Source: Bacillota bacterium (lineage in GTDB: Bacteria; Bacillota; Clostridia; Lachnospirales; Lachnospiraceae). Taken from it: a DNA stretch of 14,228 bases. The stretch spans positions 1 to 14,228 of the forward strand of contig JAEZRJ010000019.1 in the NCBI GenBank assembly GCA_023412855.1. The letters run 5' to 3'. The notes below the pieces were generated by a model. The model made no database searches. It was given only the letters and a program-made list of their open reading frames with translations, and was not told where the DNA came from. A program made the position numbers and the translations under genes. Within the stretch, counting starts at the first letter, position 1; the number at the start of each line of letters is the position of its first letter. This document shows, piece by piece, positions 1 to 7,111 of the stretch.

Positions 1-56
1 GCCTTTACGGCAAAGGGTTCCTTCTTTTCTACATAAATGCGTTTCACATTTCCCAT
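1..56 (-). CDS. purL: Phosphoribosylformylglycinamidine synthase, N-terminal fragment (partial)
   Basis: Only the first 18 full codons are in the window; the gene runs off the left edge. The translation MGNVKRIYVEKKEPFAVK resembles the N-terminus of the long clostridial form of PurL (VKRIYVEKK followed by an acidic/aromatic stretch), which makes FGAM from FGAR, glutamine and ATP in purine synthesis. The ATG at 56 is preceded by GGAGG with a rather long gap of 14 bases. An in-frame ATG at 77 has no Shine-Dalgarno site. A promoter lies upstream at 133-160. The identification rests on very few residues, so it is tentative. Confidence 0.5.
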   Translation of the reverse strand, partial: MGNVKRIYVEKKEPFAVK

Positions 57-132
57 GATGAATTTACTTTCCTCCATTTTTTTAACATCAGAAAAGATTG
101 CCTCACAATCCTCCAATTGATGACTATCCTTA

Positions 133-160
133 ATTATACCGAATCCTGACTAATTTTCAA
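133..160 (-). promoter_or_regulatory. Promoter for the purL-like gene
   Basis: On the minus strand TTGAAA (155-160) is followed after 16 bases by a perfect TATAAT (133-138). This predicts a leader of about 70 bases before the ATG at 56. The leader holds a small GATTG/CAATC hairpin. I see no purine riboswitch core or clear PurR box. Confidence 0.65.
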
Positions 161-182
161 TGGTATATCCAAATATTTTGCG

Positions 183-214
183 AAAAAGGGGAGCTGCGGC
201 ATAAAAAATGCCCC
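183..214 (-). terminator. Possible weak terminator after the TetR gene
   Basis: On the minus strand GGGG (211-214) can pair with CCCC (188-191), followed by five T (183-187). An alternative small GGCAT/ATGCC hairpin lies inside. The stem is short, so this is a weak candidate for the end of the TetR operon. Confidence 0.3.
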
Positions 215-252
215 AAAGTATCCTCTTTGAAGCATTTATCATTCCACTCATT

Positions 253-837
253 TTATTCTTCCATAACGAGGCCCTGCATAATATACATAACCTCTCTATC
301 CACAATGTCCTCTGTAATTCCTCTCGTCTGAGAGGCTACTTTCAGCCCTTCCAGCACATACATAATATTTCTCGCCGCTCCTAACGGATCTTCGCAGTAG
401 AATTCTCCTGCATCCACTCCGGCTTCGATCAGCTTCTCTATAATTTTTACCGCAGTATCGAATTGCTGCTTTAACAAATGGTCCTTCTTAGGAAACCTAT
501 TGGCAAAAAAGAATTCGTATACCGCTATCGTAAGATTGTTCCTCTTGCCCAGCAGTTCTTTTTTCTGCTCTTTCAAAAACAGCGCAAGAATATCGGAGGG
601 CACAGCGTCTTCCCCGATGCTCCCCGAGAAAACGTCATCTGTTTCTTCCGTCTCCAACTTTAATACTTCCATAAAAATCTCTTCCGTACTGGCAAAATAC
701 AAGTACAGACCTCCACGGCTTATGTCACAGGCTTCCACGATGTCCTTCATCGTAACGTTCTTAAAGCCTTTCTCCATAAACACCTTTCTCGCCGTCTTCA
801 ATATATACATTCGTTTCTGTGCCGACTTTTCACTCAT
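253..837 (-). CDS. TetR/AcrR-family transcriptional regulator
   Basis: The 194-residue protein has the usual TetR length and layout. An N-terminal helix-turn-helix domain covers about residues 8-55 (ARKVFMEKGFKNVTMKDI, then CDISRGGLYLYFASTEEIF, the recognition-helix signature). A helical ligand-binding and dimerisation domain follows with no recognisable ligand signature. Such proteins are usually repressors released by a small molecule. Translation starts at ATG 837, 13 bases after the stop of the 160-residue gene, so the two are very probably one operon. The Shine-Dalgarno match (GGGG) is only fair, which could mean coupling to the gene before it. The targets are unknown; the control region at 1334-1501 is an obvious candidate for autoregulation. 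Confidence 0.92.
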   Translation of the reverse strand: MSEKSAQKRMYILKTARKVFMEKGFKNVTMKDIVEACDISRGGLYLYFASTEEIFMEVLKLETEETDDVFSGSIGEDAVPSDILALFLKEQKKELLGKRNNLTIAVYEFFFANRFPKKDHLLKQQFDTAVKIIEKLIEAGVDAGEFYCEDPLGAARNIMYVLEGLKVASQTRGITEDIVDREVMYIMQGLVMEE

Positions 838-850
838 CTATACGAACCCC

Positions 851-1333
851 TTACTCAATCCCTGCCCCGCTTAATCCTATCGGTTTATCCCAATACTCAA
901 GAATTTCCTTCATCTTGAGCAATACCTTTAAAATGGAACCGTTAGAAACACCTTCTGTCCACAGCCTTCCTTTTGTCATTCCGCCCAGAATATATTTGGA
1001 CAATATACCCTTTAGCATATCCATTTCGCGTATGGTAGCGACCGCTATCAGTCTCTGTTCATCCGATACGTTTCTTATACGGTTTCTGGAATAAACATAA
1101 GCATAGTTCCTATCCAGCAGATTGGTTCTTCGCGCATCCTGCACAAGGCTCATTAAGGTGCTGTCATACACCGGAAACGCCATCGAGTGCTCCGAAATCC
1201 CTTCTCCTTTATAAATATTGGACACATCGATCCCCATTTTCGATTCGAGCCACGGAATATACCTGACGAGCCTTTCCACGTCAGGTCTGTATCCATTCAC
1301 TACTTCTTGTATGTAAAGTGTGTCTTTCTCCAT
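851..1333 (-). CDS. Conserved-looking hypothetical protein, 160 aa
   Basis: I do not recognise this protein with confidence. It is soluble, with no signal peptide or membrane segment. Its most notable parts are FPVYDSTLMSLVQDARRT (about residues 53-70), a YVYSRNRIRNVSDE segment (about 79-92), and a C-terminal ILSKYILGGMTKGRLWTEGV block (about 109-128) followed by a helix. These have the look of a conserved family domain rather than random translation. Translation starts at ATG 1333 behind a strong GAGGGGG site eight bases upstream. It is the first gene of a leftward operon with the TetR gene and is divergent from the cNMP-barrel gene. A role with either neighbour is only inferred from position. 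Confidence 0.8.
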   Translation of the reverse strand: MEKDTLYIQEVVNGYRPDVERLVRYIPWLESKMGIDVSNIYKGEGISEHSMAFPVYDSTLMSLVQDARRTNLLDRNYAYVYSRNRIRNVSDEQRLIAVATIREMDMLKGILSKYILGGMTKGRLWTEGVSNGSILKVLLKMKEILEYWDKPIGLSGAGIE

Positions 1334-1427
1334 TGAGCTGTCCCCCTCAGTTTATCCTAAGTCTTTTTAAGTATAACATAAATTGAAAAAAAGTACAGCG
1401 ACTCTTGTCAAAAAAGGGAATCTTCTG

Positions 1428-1456
1428 TTGTATTTCATAACTAAAGTTAGTATAAT
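1428..1456 (+). promoter_or_regulatory. Promoter for the cNMP-barrel gene
   Basis: TTGTAT (1428-1433), a 17-base spacer and a perfect TATAAT (1451-1456) lie upstream of the ATG at 1502. The Shine-Dalgarno is GGAGGGG at 1491-1497. The 168-base gap between the divergent starts also holds a leftward TATACT at about 1369-1374, but with no good -35 partner. Confidence 0.6.
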
Positions 1457-1501
1457 ATAAACAATTAATATAAGGAAAAAAATGTCATCAGGAGGGGCAA
1501 C

Positions 1502-3772
1502 ATGGCAAAAGAATTTAAAATGGGTACTACAATTTGCGAGAGCGGACAACCGTTCAACGCTCTGCATACGATTTTGACCGGAACGGTGCGCGCCGTATAT
1601 TCGGACGGCGAATTTTTTTTGGATAAAGGAGACATTATAGGTCTCTGCGAGTTATACTTCAATACTTATATCTTTACCTATATAGCGTCGGACGATGTGA
1701 CGGTAGCATCCATTCCATACAGTGTGGGCAACCTTTCCGCTATGTTTAACAAGAATCCTAACTTTGCCCAGCTCGTTACTTCTTCCTGCTATAAGCAGAT
1801 GAAGAATGTTCTGGAGGTATACGAATTCTCCAAATACGACTGCGGCAATCTGTACCAGTACTTAACGGACAGCTATAATGAATACGTGAAGCTCAGCGGA
1901 CGGTACCGCATATCTCCCCGCGCGCTGCCGGATTTGGAGACCATAGAGCCTCTGGCATTGGAAGAGGATATTCCTCAGTGGCTCACCGAATTTTATGAAA
2001 ATATGTCCGTAGTGGTGATGCAGACGCTTCCTCTGTCTCCCGTTCCTTACTTCGATTATCTAAATGGTCTGCTCATGAAGACCAGTCAGGATATTGCTGA
2101 AATCATGTCCGTTTGCCGTATTATGTACGATTATAAATCGGACATCGCCAGACTGCTCATGAACGAGAACAGACTGGATCTTTTCGATCTATACACTACG
2201 CTGTTTTTCAGAATCGGTCAGCGCGAGGAGGATTCTACCGCCATAAGTGCCGCGATAAGCCGTATGATGATTAATATGGAAGGTTTTGGCTCCATCGATC
2301 ACGACCTTTACAAAGAAAGGATCAACGTTTACAAGGAAACTCTCGCTTTCATGGAGGAGAGAGGTTCAGATATTCCCATGGAGGACCCGGAGCTTGCCAA
2401 AAATGCCGCAGCCGTGGAGCATTCTTTGGACGTTATTCTGGAATATGCTGACTGTGACCCTGATATTACCTCTAATTTCCGAAAATATATTGAGGAATAT
2501 AAGAAGCAGATCGATAAAAATGCAGCGGATGAAGACAGCCGCAGGCTGCGCATGAACATTACAAAGCTTTTTTACACGATATACATATCTGCCTTTCAAG
2601 TCAGCCTTCACGATAGATCAATACCGACTATACTGAAGATGTTCTTTCAATTCGGATATGTGGATGAAGAGCTGGCAGGAATGGAGAACGTTTCTTATCT
2701 GTACTCCATCGCAGAGAATTTCCCTTCCTCTCCCGAGAATCACGTATACACTGCCTATGAATGGCTAAAAGCAGTTTATAACGGAGAAAAGGAACCCAGC
2801 CGTAATGAATTCGACATCGATTATATGGCTCACATCCACGAAATGAAGGTAACGGGCAAGATTACCGCAGCTCAGGAAACTCTTCTTTCCAAGAACAATG
2901 CGAAAAAGGTTATGTTCGAATTGGAAAATATGTTCCCTCTTGTCAACAAGATTACGTTTGGCCGTATTTCCACATTCTGTCCGGTATTTTCCGACCATAA
3001 TGTACTGAAGGATTTATCCCAGACGCTCGTTACTGCTGACAAAATCATTGAGTCCATCGCTCAGATCCGCTCTATCGATTTCGGCGCATACGGACGAGAG
3101 ACTATTTATTCCAATCCCGAAGGCGGTGTTGCGAAGGAAATGATTAACGTGGAGGTTCTTCCCGATATTATCCTATTTCCTAATGTCGGCATCCGCGGAG
3201 TTATGTGGCAGGAAATCGAAGGAAAACGCCGTACTACCCCTGCACGCTTTATGTCTTCTATTTTCCAGATGGAAGACCTCCTTACCATTATGACGAGGCT
3301 TACCGGGGAATTCCGCTGGGAAATGTGCAAGCGCATTCAGGGCGCCAGATGGAACGATATTTCCGAGCGTTCTCTCACCAGCGAATACTTCGACTACATA
3401 CAGTTTTATAAAAAGAATCTCGAACTCAGTTCCGATGCCAGAGATAAGATCAAATCCGCAATGCAAAAAGCAAAAAATAGTTACAAGGAAATGTTCATAC
3501 GGGATTACATCATTTGGATCATGTATGAAGCCAGCGGTTCTCCCCGTCTCAATAAGGTGGCAAGGGACATTCTCTTTACTAACTGCCCATTCTCCAAAGA
3601 TATACGCGAACGGCTGAAGATGAATCCCTTATATAAGGATATTCTGGACCGATATCGGATTCGCAGTGCTCAGAAGCTTCACCATATGAACAACCTTTAT
3701 CAAAAGCTGCAAAAGAGCCGTTTGCCGGTTCCGCCTGAAATCGCAGCACAGCGCGAATATCTGGATAGGTAG
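1502..3772 (+). CDS. Large cytoplasmic protein with N-terminal cyclic-nucleotide-binding-like barrel
   Basis: The protein has 756 residues. Residues about 5-75 read like a CRP/CNBD beta-barrel: FKMGTTICESGQPFNALHTI, then TGTVRAVY, FFLDKGDIIG and a strand ending in VASIP. The phosphate-binding cassette is degenerate. GLCEL at 47-51 keeps the Glu (E50), but the residue ten positions later, where CRP has its phosphate-binding Arg, is Tyr (Y60). Canonical cAMP binding is therefore unlikely. The remaining 650 or so residues look mainly alpha-helical. I see no HTH, kinase, GGDEF/EAL or nuclease motif, no signal peptide and no membrane segment. It is not a normal CRP/FNR regulator. It has its own promoter, an excellent Shine-Dalgarno site and a strong terminator, so it is monocistronic. 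Function unknown; a sensor or scaffold role is only a guess. Confidence 0.85.
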   Translation: MAKEFKMGTTICESGQPFNALHTILTGTVRAVYSDGEFFLDKGDIIGLCELYFNTYIFTYIASDDVTVASIPYSVGNLSAMFNKNPNFAQLVTSSCYKQMKNVLEVYEFSKYDCGNLYQYLTDSYNEYVKLSGRYRISPRALPDLETIEPLALEEDIPQWLTEFYENMSVVVMQTLPLSPVPYFDYLNGLLMKTSQDIAEIMSVCRIMYDYKSDIARLLMNENRLDLFDLYTTLFFRIGQREEDSTAISAAISRMMINMEGFGSIDHDLYKERINVYKETLAFMEERGSDIPMEDPELAKNAAAVEHSLDVILEYADCDPDITSNFRKYIEEYKKQIDKNAADEDSRRLRMNITKLFYTIYISAFQVSLHDRSIPTILKMFFQFGYVDEELAGMENVSYLYSIAENFPSSPENHVYTAYEWLKAVYNGEKEPSRNEFDIDYMAHIHEMKVTGKITAAQETLLSKNNAKKVMFELENMFPLVNKITFGRISTFCPVFSDHNVLKDLSQTLVTADKIIESIAQIRSIDFGAYGRETIYSNPEGGVAKEMINVEVLPDIILFPNVGIRGVMWQEIEGKRRTTPARFMSSIFQMEDLLTIMTRLTGEFRWEMCKRIQGARWNDISERSLTSEYFDYIQFYKKNLELSSDARDKIKSAMQKAKNSYKEMFIRDYIIWIMYEASGSPRLNKVARDILFTNCPFSKDIRERLKMNPLYKDILDRYRIRSAQKLHHMNNLYQKLQKSRLPVPPEIAAQREYLDR

Positions 3773-3829
3773 CAAATACAACGAATATAAATTATCCATT
3801 TCGTTCAGAATTTATAAAGAAAATTTAAT

Positions 3830-3858
3830 TTTACATACAAAAGCAAAAAGCGTATACT
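3830..3858 (+). promoter_or_regulatory. Candidate promoter of the VanZ-like gene, nested in the upstream terminator
   Basis: TTTACA (3830-3835), a 17-base spacer and TATACT (3853-3858) each match the consensus at five of six positions. The -10 box sits in the left arm and loop of the terminator hairpin. Transcription would begin near 3865, inside the right arm, so the new RNA could not form the hairpin. Confidence 0.5.
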
Positions 3859-3880
3859 GCATGGTATACGCTTTTTGTTT
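3844..3880 (+). terminator. Intrinsic terminator of the cNMP-barrel gene
   Basis: A perfect 14-bp stem (CAAAAAGCGTATAC, 3844-3857, with its complement at 3864-3877) encloses the loop TGCATG. The right arm ends in a T-rich run. It lies 71 bases after the stop codon. The left flank is A-rich, so it could also work in the other direction. Confidence 0.88.
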
Positions 3881-3917
3881 CCGGCGATAACCGCCCACCC
3901 TTGAAAGGTAGATTTTT

Positions 3918-4448
3918 ATGAAATACATTTTATTATTTATAAAGAAAACGCTGCGCCTCGTGCTAAGGCCGCTTTCATTTGTTCCCGCCCTTCTCGTCAT
4001 GTACATGATATTTCAACTTTCTGCACAGAACGGTATTACAAGCAGTCAGCTCAGCTATAAGGTCAGCTTCAAAATAGTCACTGTCGCAGACAAAGTGTTG
4101 GATAAGGATTTCTCCAGGGCTCAAATCGAACATTATGCCGACCGCATCCACCACTATGTGCGCAAGCTGGGTCATGTAACGGAATACTTCATCTTGGCAG
4201 TAACCGTAGCCTTTCCGCTCTATGTATACGGAGTCAGAGGCTTCCCTCTCATGATCGTCGCGGGAATATTCTGTGTCGGATTCGCCGCCTTCGACGAGTA
4301 CCACCAATCCTTCGTTGCGGGCAGAGGCCCTTCTTCCCGGGATGTGGCAATTGACAGCATCGGAATCTTCACCGGTATCATCCTTGTCCGTATCGTCGGC
4401 TGGGCTGGGCGAAAAACTATTTTCCGCCCTCTTTCCAATCATAAATAA
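3918..4448 (+). CDS. VanZ-like family membrane protein
   Basis: The 176-residue protein carries the VanZ-family motifs in order: IFQLSAQ (about 31-37) after the first membrane segment, RKLGHVTEYF (about 82-91) and FDEYHQSFVAGRGPSSRDVAIDS (about 125-147). Four hydrophobic segments are likely, at about 19-36, 88-104, 109-124 and 146-163. VanZ gives low-level teicoplanin resistance in Tn1546, but most chromosomal relatives have no proven role, so resistance should not be assumed. The start ATG at 3918 has AAAGG nine bases upstream. It stands alone between a terminator and a convergent gene, with its 3' end overlapping the HAD gene by 32 bases. Confidence 0.9.
   Translation: MKYILLFIKKTLRLVLRPLSFVPALLVMYMIFQLSAQNGITSSQLSYKVSFKIVTVADKVLDKDFSRAQIEHYADRIHHYVRKLGHVTEYFILAVTVAFPLYVYGVRGFPLMIVAGIFCVGFAAFDEYHQSFVAGRGPSSRDVAIDSIGIFTGIILVRIVGWAGRKTIFRPLSNHK
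4407..4429 (-). other. Hairpin over the HAD stop codon
   Basis: In the HAD transcript GGGCGGAAAA and TTTTTCGCCC form a 10-bp stem (one G-U pair) with the TAG stop codon as the loop. No T-run follows, so it is probably not a normal terminator. It may simply protect the 3' end of the message. Confidence 0.35.
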
Positions 4449-5157
4449 AACGAATATATCCAATATTTCCTTCCGCCGCAACATATGTAGCGGCGGTTCC
4501 TTTTTCCGAGCACTCCGGCATATTCCCTTGCAAGAGCAGACTATCCATCCCACAGACATTAGCTATCTCAATGTCACTTCCGAGTTCATTCCCAATCATA
4601 ATACAGTCCCTTATCTCAAGACGGTGCTTCTTAAGCAGCAGCTCCATATAAGCTCGTTCCGGTTTCTTCACCCCATAATCCGATGAAATAAATATATCGT
4701 CGAATAACTTTCCAAGCCCCAATACCTCAATTTCAGACACGGTAAACAATCGCTGCGCATTGGACAGCAAAAACACTCTCCTGCCCATCATCCTCAGCTC
4801 TTCAAGCATTTCTATCGCTCCATCATAAACTCTCATATACTCTCTGGACCATTTCCTAAACCTCCCCGCCGCATACGTCACTGCTTCTTCTCCCACTCTT
4901 ACACTTTTCCTCGCATACAGCTTCCTAAACACCTCTCCAATCTCTATCTCCGGATGCGAGCATCCGTTTTCCTGCCGAATCCTCTCCTCCTCTTCCTTAC
5001 ATAATAATAAATAAGCCTGCTTCAGCTCTTCTGTCTCATACGCAGCCCCTTCATTCCCATAAAGCTCTGCCATCCCCTCCCATAAGCTCTCCTTGCTCTC
5101 ATCCGTTCGAATATCCACCAACGTTCCATATAAATCAAAAATATAATTCTTATACAT
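4417..5157 (-). CDS. HAD-superfamily hydrolase
   Basis: The 246-residue protein follows the HAD subfamily I plan: motif I FDLYGTLVD (nucleophile D8), an alpha-helical cap, motif II VFLLSNAQ, the conserved Lys in DYGVKKPERAY, and motif IV MIGNELGSDIEIA. Two positions differ from the phosphatase consensus. The residue two after the nucleophile is Tyr instead of Asp, as in haloacid dehalogenase-type members, and motif IV has Asn where GD is usual. The substrate cannot be read from sequence. I chose ATG 5157, which has AGGAG seven bases upstream. The longer frame would need a TTG at 5175. It lies 80 bases after the amylase stop with no clear terminator between, so it may be the last gene of the maltodextrin operon. 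A beta-phosphoglucomutase role looks unlikely because of the missing second Asp. Confidence 0.88.
   Translation of the reverse strand: MYKNYIFDLYGTLVDIRTDESKESLWEGMAELYGNEGAAYETEELKQAYLLLCKEEEERIRQENGCSHPEIEIGEVFRKLYARKSVRVGEEAVTYAAGRFRKWSREYMRVYDGAIEMLEELRMMGRRVFLLSNAQRLFTVSEIEVLGLGKLFDDIFISSDYGVKKPERAYMELLLKKHRLEIRDCIMIGNELGSDIEIANVCGMDSLLLQGNMPECSEKGTAATYVAAEGNIGYIRFIYDWKEGGK
4473..4505 (+). terminator. Terminator of the VanZ-like gene, inside the HAD coding sequence
   Basis: CCGCCGC (4473-4479) and GCGGCGG (4490-4496) form a GC-rich stem with a 10-base loop, followed by TTCCTTTTT. It lies 24 bases after the VanZ stop. Read leftward, the hairpin is followed by purines, so HAD transcription should pass through it. 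Confidence 0.72.
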
Positions 5158-5237
5158 ACTTCTGCTCCTATTCAACTCCCATTTCTCTCACCCATGCACA
5201 GCCCTTGAAGGCTTGCTGAAAGAATTCCTGCTCCGGT

Positions 5238-6956
5238 TCAGTGAAATACTCCAATGGAATATGGCGGCATAACAACCTCTGCACCTGCCACTCCAATCTT
5301 TTCCTCACCCGTAAGAAGTGCACCCCCCAGTACCCCCTCGCCATTTATTTCCTTTTGATTCACGGTGATTCCGCTCAAATCCACGGTCTGTTCTTTTTCC
5401 GAAATATTCATAACGAGAAGTATCTCCGAGTCCTCATAAGATTTCTTTATCACGCACACACTATCGCCGGAAGCACTCTCCACATAGCTTACCTCTCCTC
5501 TGGCAATTTCCGGATAAACATTGCGAAGTCTTATCGCTTCCTTATAATAATTGTAAATGGAATCCGCCGCCTCGTTCTGCTCGCTTAGGCTTGCATATTT
5601 CATCTTTACCGCATCCATATCCGGCGGTCCATCACACATGCCCGTTTCTTCGCTGTTTTCACTCCAATACATAGGCGCTCTTTTATTCTCGTCCTTGCCT
5701 GAACCCTTCATTCCCAGTTCTTCCCCATAATATAGGAAACAGCAGCCATTCATCATAAGATTCAACCCACCGGCTATTTTCGTCTGACTCTCAGCATTAT
5801 CTCCCGAATAATAGCCTGCACTTCTTCCCAAATCATGATTCGTATAAAAGGGGGCATCGATGTAGTCGGGATTATACTGTGAAAACTTCTCATCCAAAGC
5901 CTGCAGTGCTTTTCCGAAGCCGCTGGCCGTCTGGTTTCCTCTCACTGTGTTTGCAATGATTCCTCCGCTGTCTGCAAAAGCGAAGTCAAAGACGCTGTCT
6001 ATACCGCTTTCATAATATTTCGCATAGGTATCCATATCCGTCCATATTTCCGCTACGATATAGGCATCTTGCTTCTTCTCTTTCACCATTTTATTGAACC
6101 AGGAAAGAACCTCGTTATTGGCATCTACTGCATCGGAATAATATTCCTTTGCCGCATCCAGCCGAAATCCGTCAACTCCCTTTGCCAGCCAGAAATCAAC
6201 GATATCCTCTATTTCCCCTCTCACCGCCTCGCTTCCAAGATTAAGATCAGGCATTCCGCTCCAAAACTGTGCTTCATAATACCATGTTCCGTCAAGCTCG
6301 ACGTAGCCGGCTTCCCATTCCCTGGAAAAGTTATAATAATCGATATAAGGGCATTCCTCCACAGAAGGCTCTGCATCTCCTATGCTTTTCAAATAGCTGC
6401 TGGCTTTCAGAAACCAGGGATGAGATGAGGAGGTATGGTTCAGTACCAAGTCCAAAATCACATCGATTCCCCTCTCATCGCATGCCGCCAAGAATTCCTC
6501 GAAATCATCCATCGTTCCATACTGTTCATCGATTCCATAGAAATCCGTCACATCGTATTTATGGTAAGTAGTGGACGGCATAGTAGGCATCAGCCAGATA
6601 CCGTTGCATCCCAAATCGGTGTCCGTAGAATCATCTCCGTCATTGATATAATCAAGCTTCTCCATCAATCCCTTTAAATCGCCAATTCCGTCTCCATCTC
6701 CATCATAAAAGGAATATACGAATACCTCATAAAAGGTACGGTATTTATCATCCAGTACATTCAATGCAGGCCTTTCTTCCACCTTCCCACCCAAGGAAGC
6801 ATCTATGCTGCTTCCCGTCTCATCCCTTTCGTCCGCTCCATCCGAAACAACTCCGCCCTTCTCATCCGCAGCCTTTCCTACACCGTCTCCGCAGCCCGCA
6901 AACGAACTGATACCCAGGCAAACTGCTAGCAATATACCGAGCACCTTCTTTTTCAT
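5238..6956 (-). CDS. Surface lipoprotein alpha-amylase, GH13 (GH13_36 type)
   Basis: The 572-residue protein begins with a lipoprotein signal peptide (KKK, hydrophobic core, FAGC with Cys22) and an acidic Gly/Asp/Glu-rich linker to about residue 60. The TIM barrel has all GH13 regions: region I DLVLNH (169-174), region V MPDLN (235-239), region II GFRLDAAK with nucleophile D267, region III VAEIW with acid/base E303, and region IV TNHD ending at D375. A DGDGDGIGD stretch (about 86-94) fits a calcium site. The MPDLN signature is the one described for GH13_36, intermediate between oligo-1,6-glucosidases and neopullulanases. It probably cuts starch or maltodextrin at the cell surface to feed the ABC importer encoded upstream. 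Start ATG 6956 has GGAGG nine bases upstream; the TTG at 6962 is too close to that site. Confidence 0.93.
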   Translation of the reverse strand: MKKKVLGILLAVCLGISSFAGCGDGVGKAADEKGGVVSDGADERDETGSSIDASLGGKVEERPALNVLDDKYRTFYEVFVYSFYDGDGDGIGDLKGLMEKLDYINDGDDSTDTDLGCNGIWLMPTMPSTTYHKYDVTDFYGIDEQYGTMDDFEEFLAACDERGIDVILDLVLNHTSSSHPWFLKASSYLKSIGDAEPSVEECPYIDYYNFSREWEAGYVELDGTWYYEAQFWSGMPDLNLGSEAVRGEIEDIVDFWLAKGVDGFRLDAAKEYYSDAVDANNEVLSWFNKMVKEKKQDAYIVAEIWTDMDTYAKYYESGIDSVFDFAFADSGGIIANTVRGNQTASGFGKALQALDEKFSQYNPDYIDAPFYTNHDLGRSAGYYSGDNAESQTKIAGGLNLMMNGCCFLYYGEELGMKGSGKDENKRAPMYWSENSEETGMCDGPPDMDAVKMKYASLSEQNEAADSIYNYYKEAIRLRNVYPEIARGEVSYVESASGDSVCVIKKSYEDSEILLVMNISEKEQTVDLSGITVNQKEINGEGVLGGALLTGEEKIGVAGAEVVMPPYSIGVFH

Positions 6957-7033
6957 AACCAATCTCCTCCCAATACCTTTCCTAAACTTACGACAGCCTT
7001 ATGCAGCCATGCACTTTTCTATTGCATAAAATA

Positions 7034-7084
7034 TGCAGGCAAAGCGCATTCACGATTTCTTTTTCGGTTACTGCTCTGCCTGCA
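7034..7084 (-). terminator. Inverted repeat after malG, possible partial terminator
   Basis: On the minus strand GCAGGCAGAGC and GCTTTGCCTGC form an 11-bp stem (one G-U pair) around a loop of nearly 30 bases, followed by ATATTTTAT. It lies between malG and the amylase gene. The long loop and interrupted T-run suggest mRNA processing or partial termination rather than a strong stop. I could not find a clear amylase promoter after it. Confidence 0.4.
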
Positions 7085-7111
7085 ATTTAAGTTCATATTA
7101 TTTTATTAAAA

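Noticed and set aside
3975..4559. 194-aa leftward frame opposite the VanZ-like gene
   Set aside because: It is a shadow of the VanZ-like and HAD coding frames; its translation resembles no known protein.
4417..5175. HAD gene start at 5175
   Set aside because: That codon is TTG with poor Shine-Dalgarno placement; ATG 5157 has AGGAG at ideal spacing and begins at the usual HAD N-terminus.
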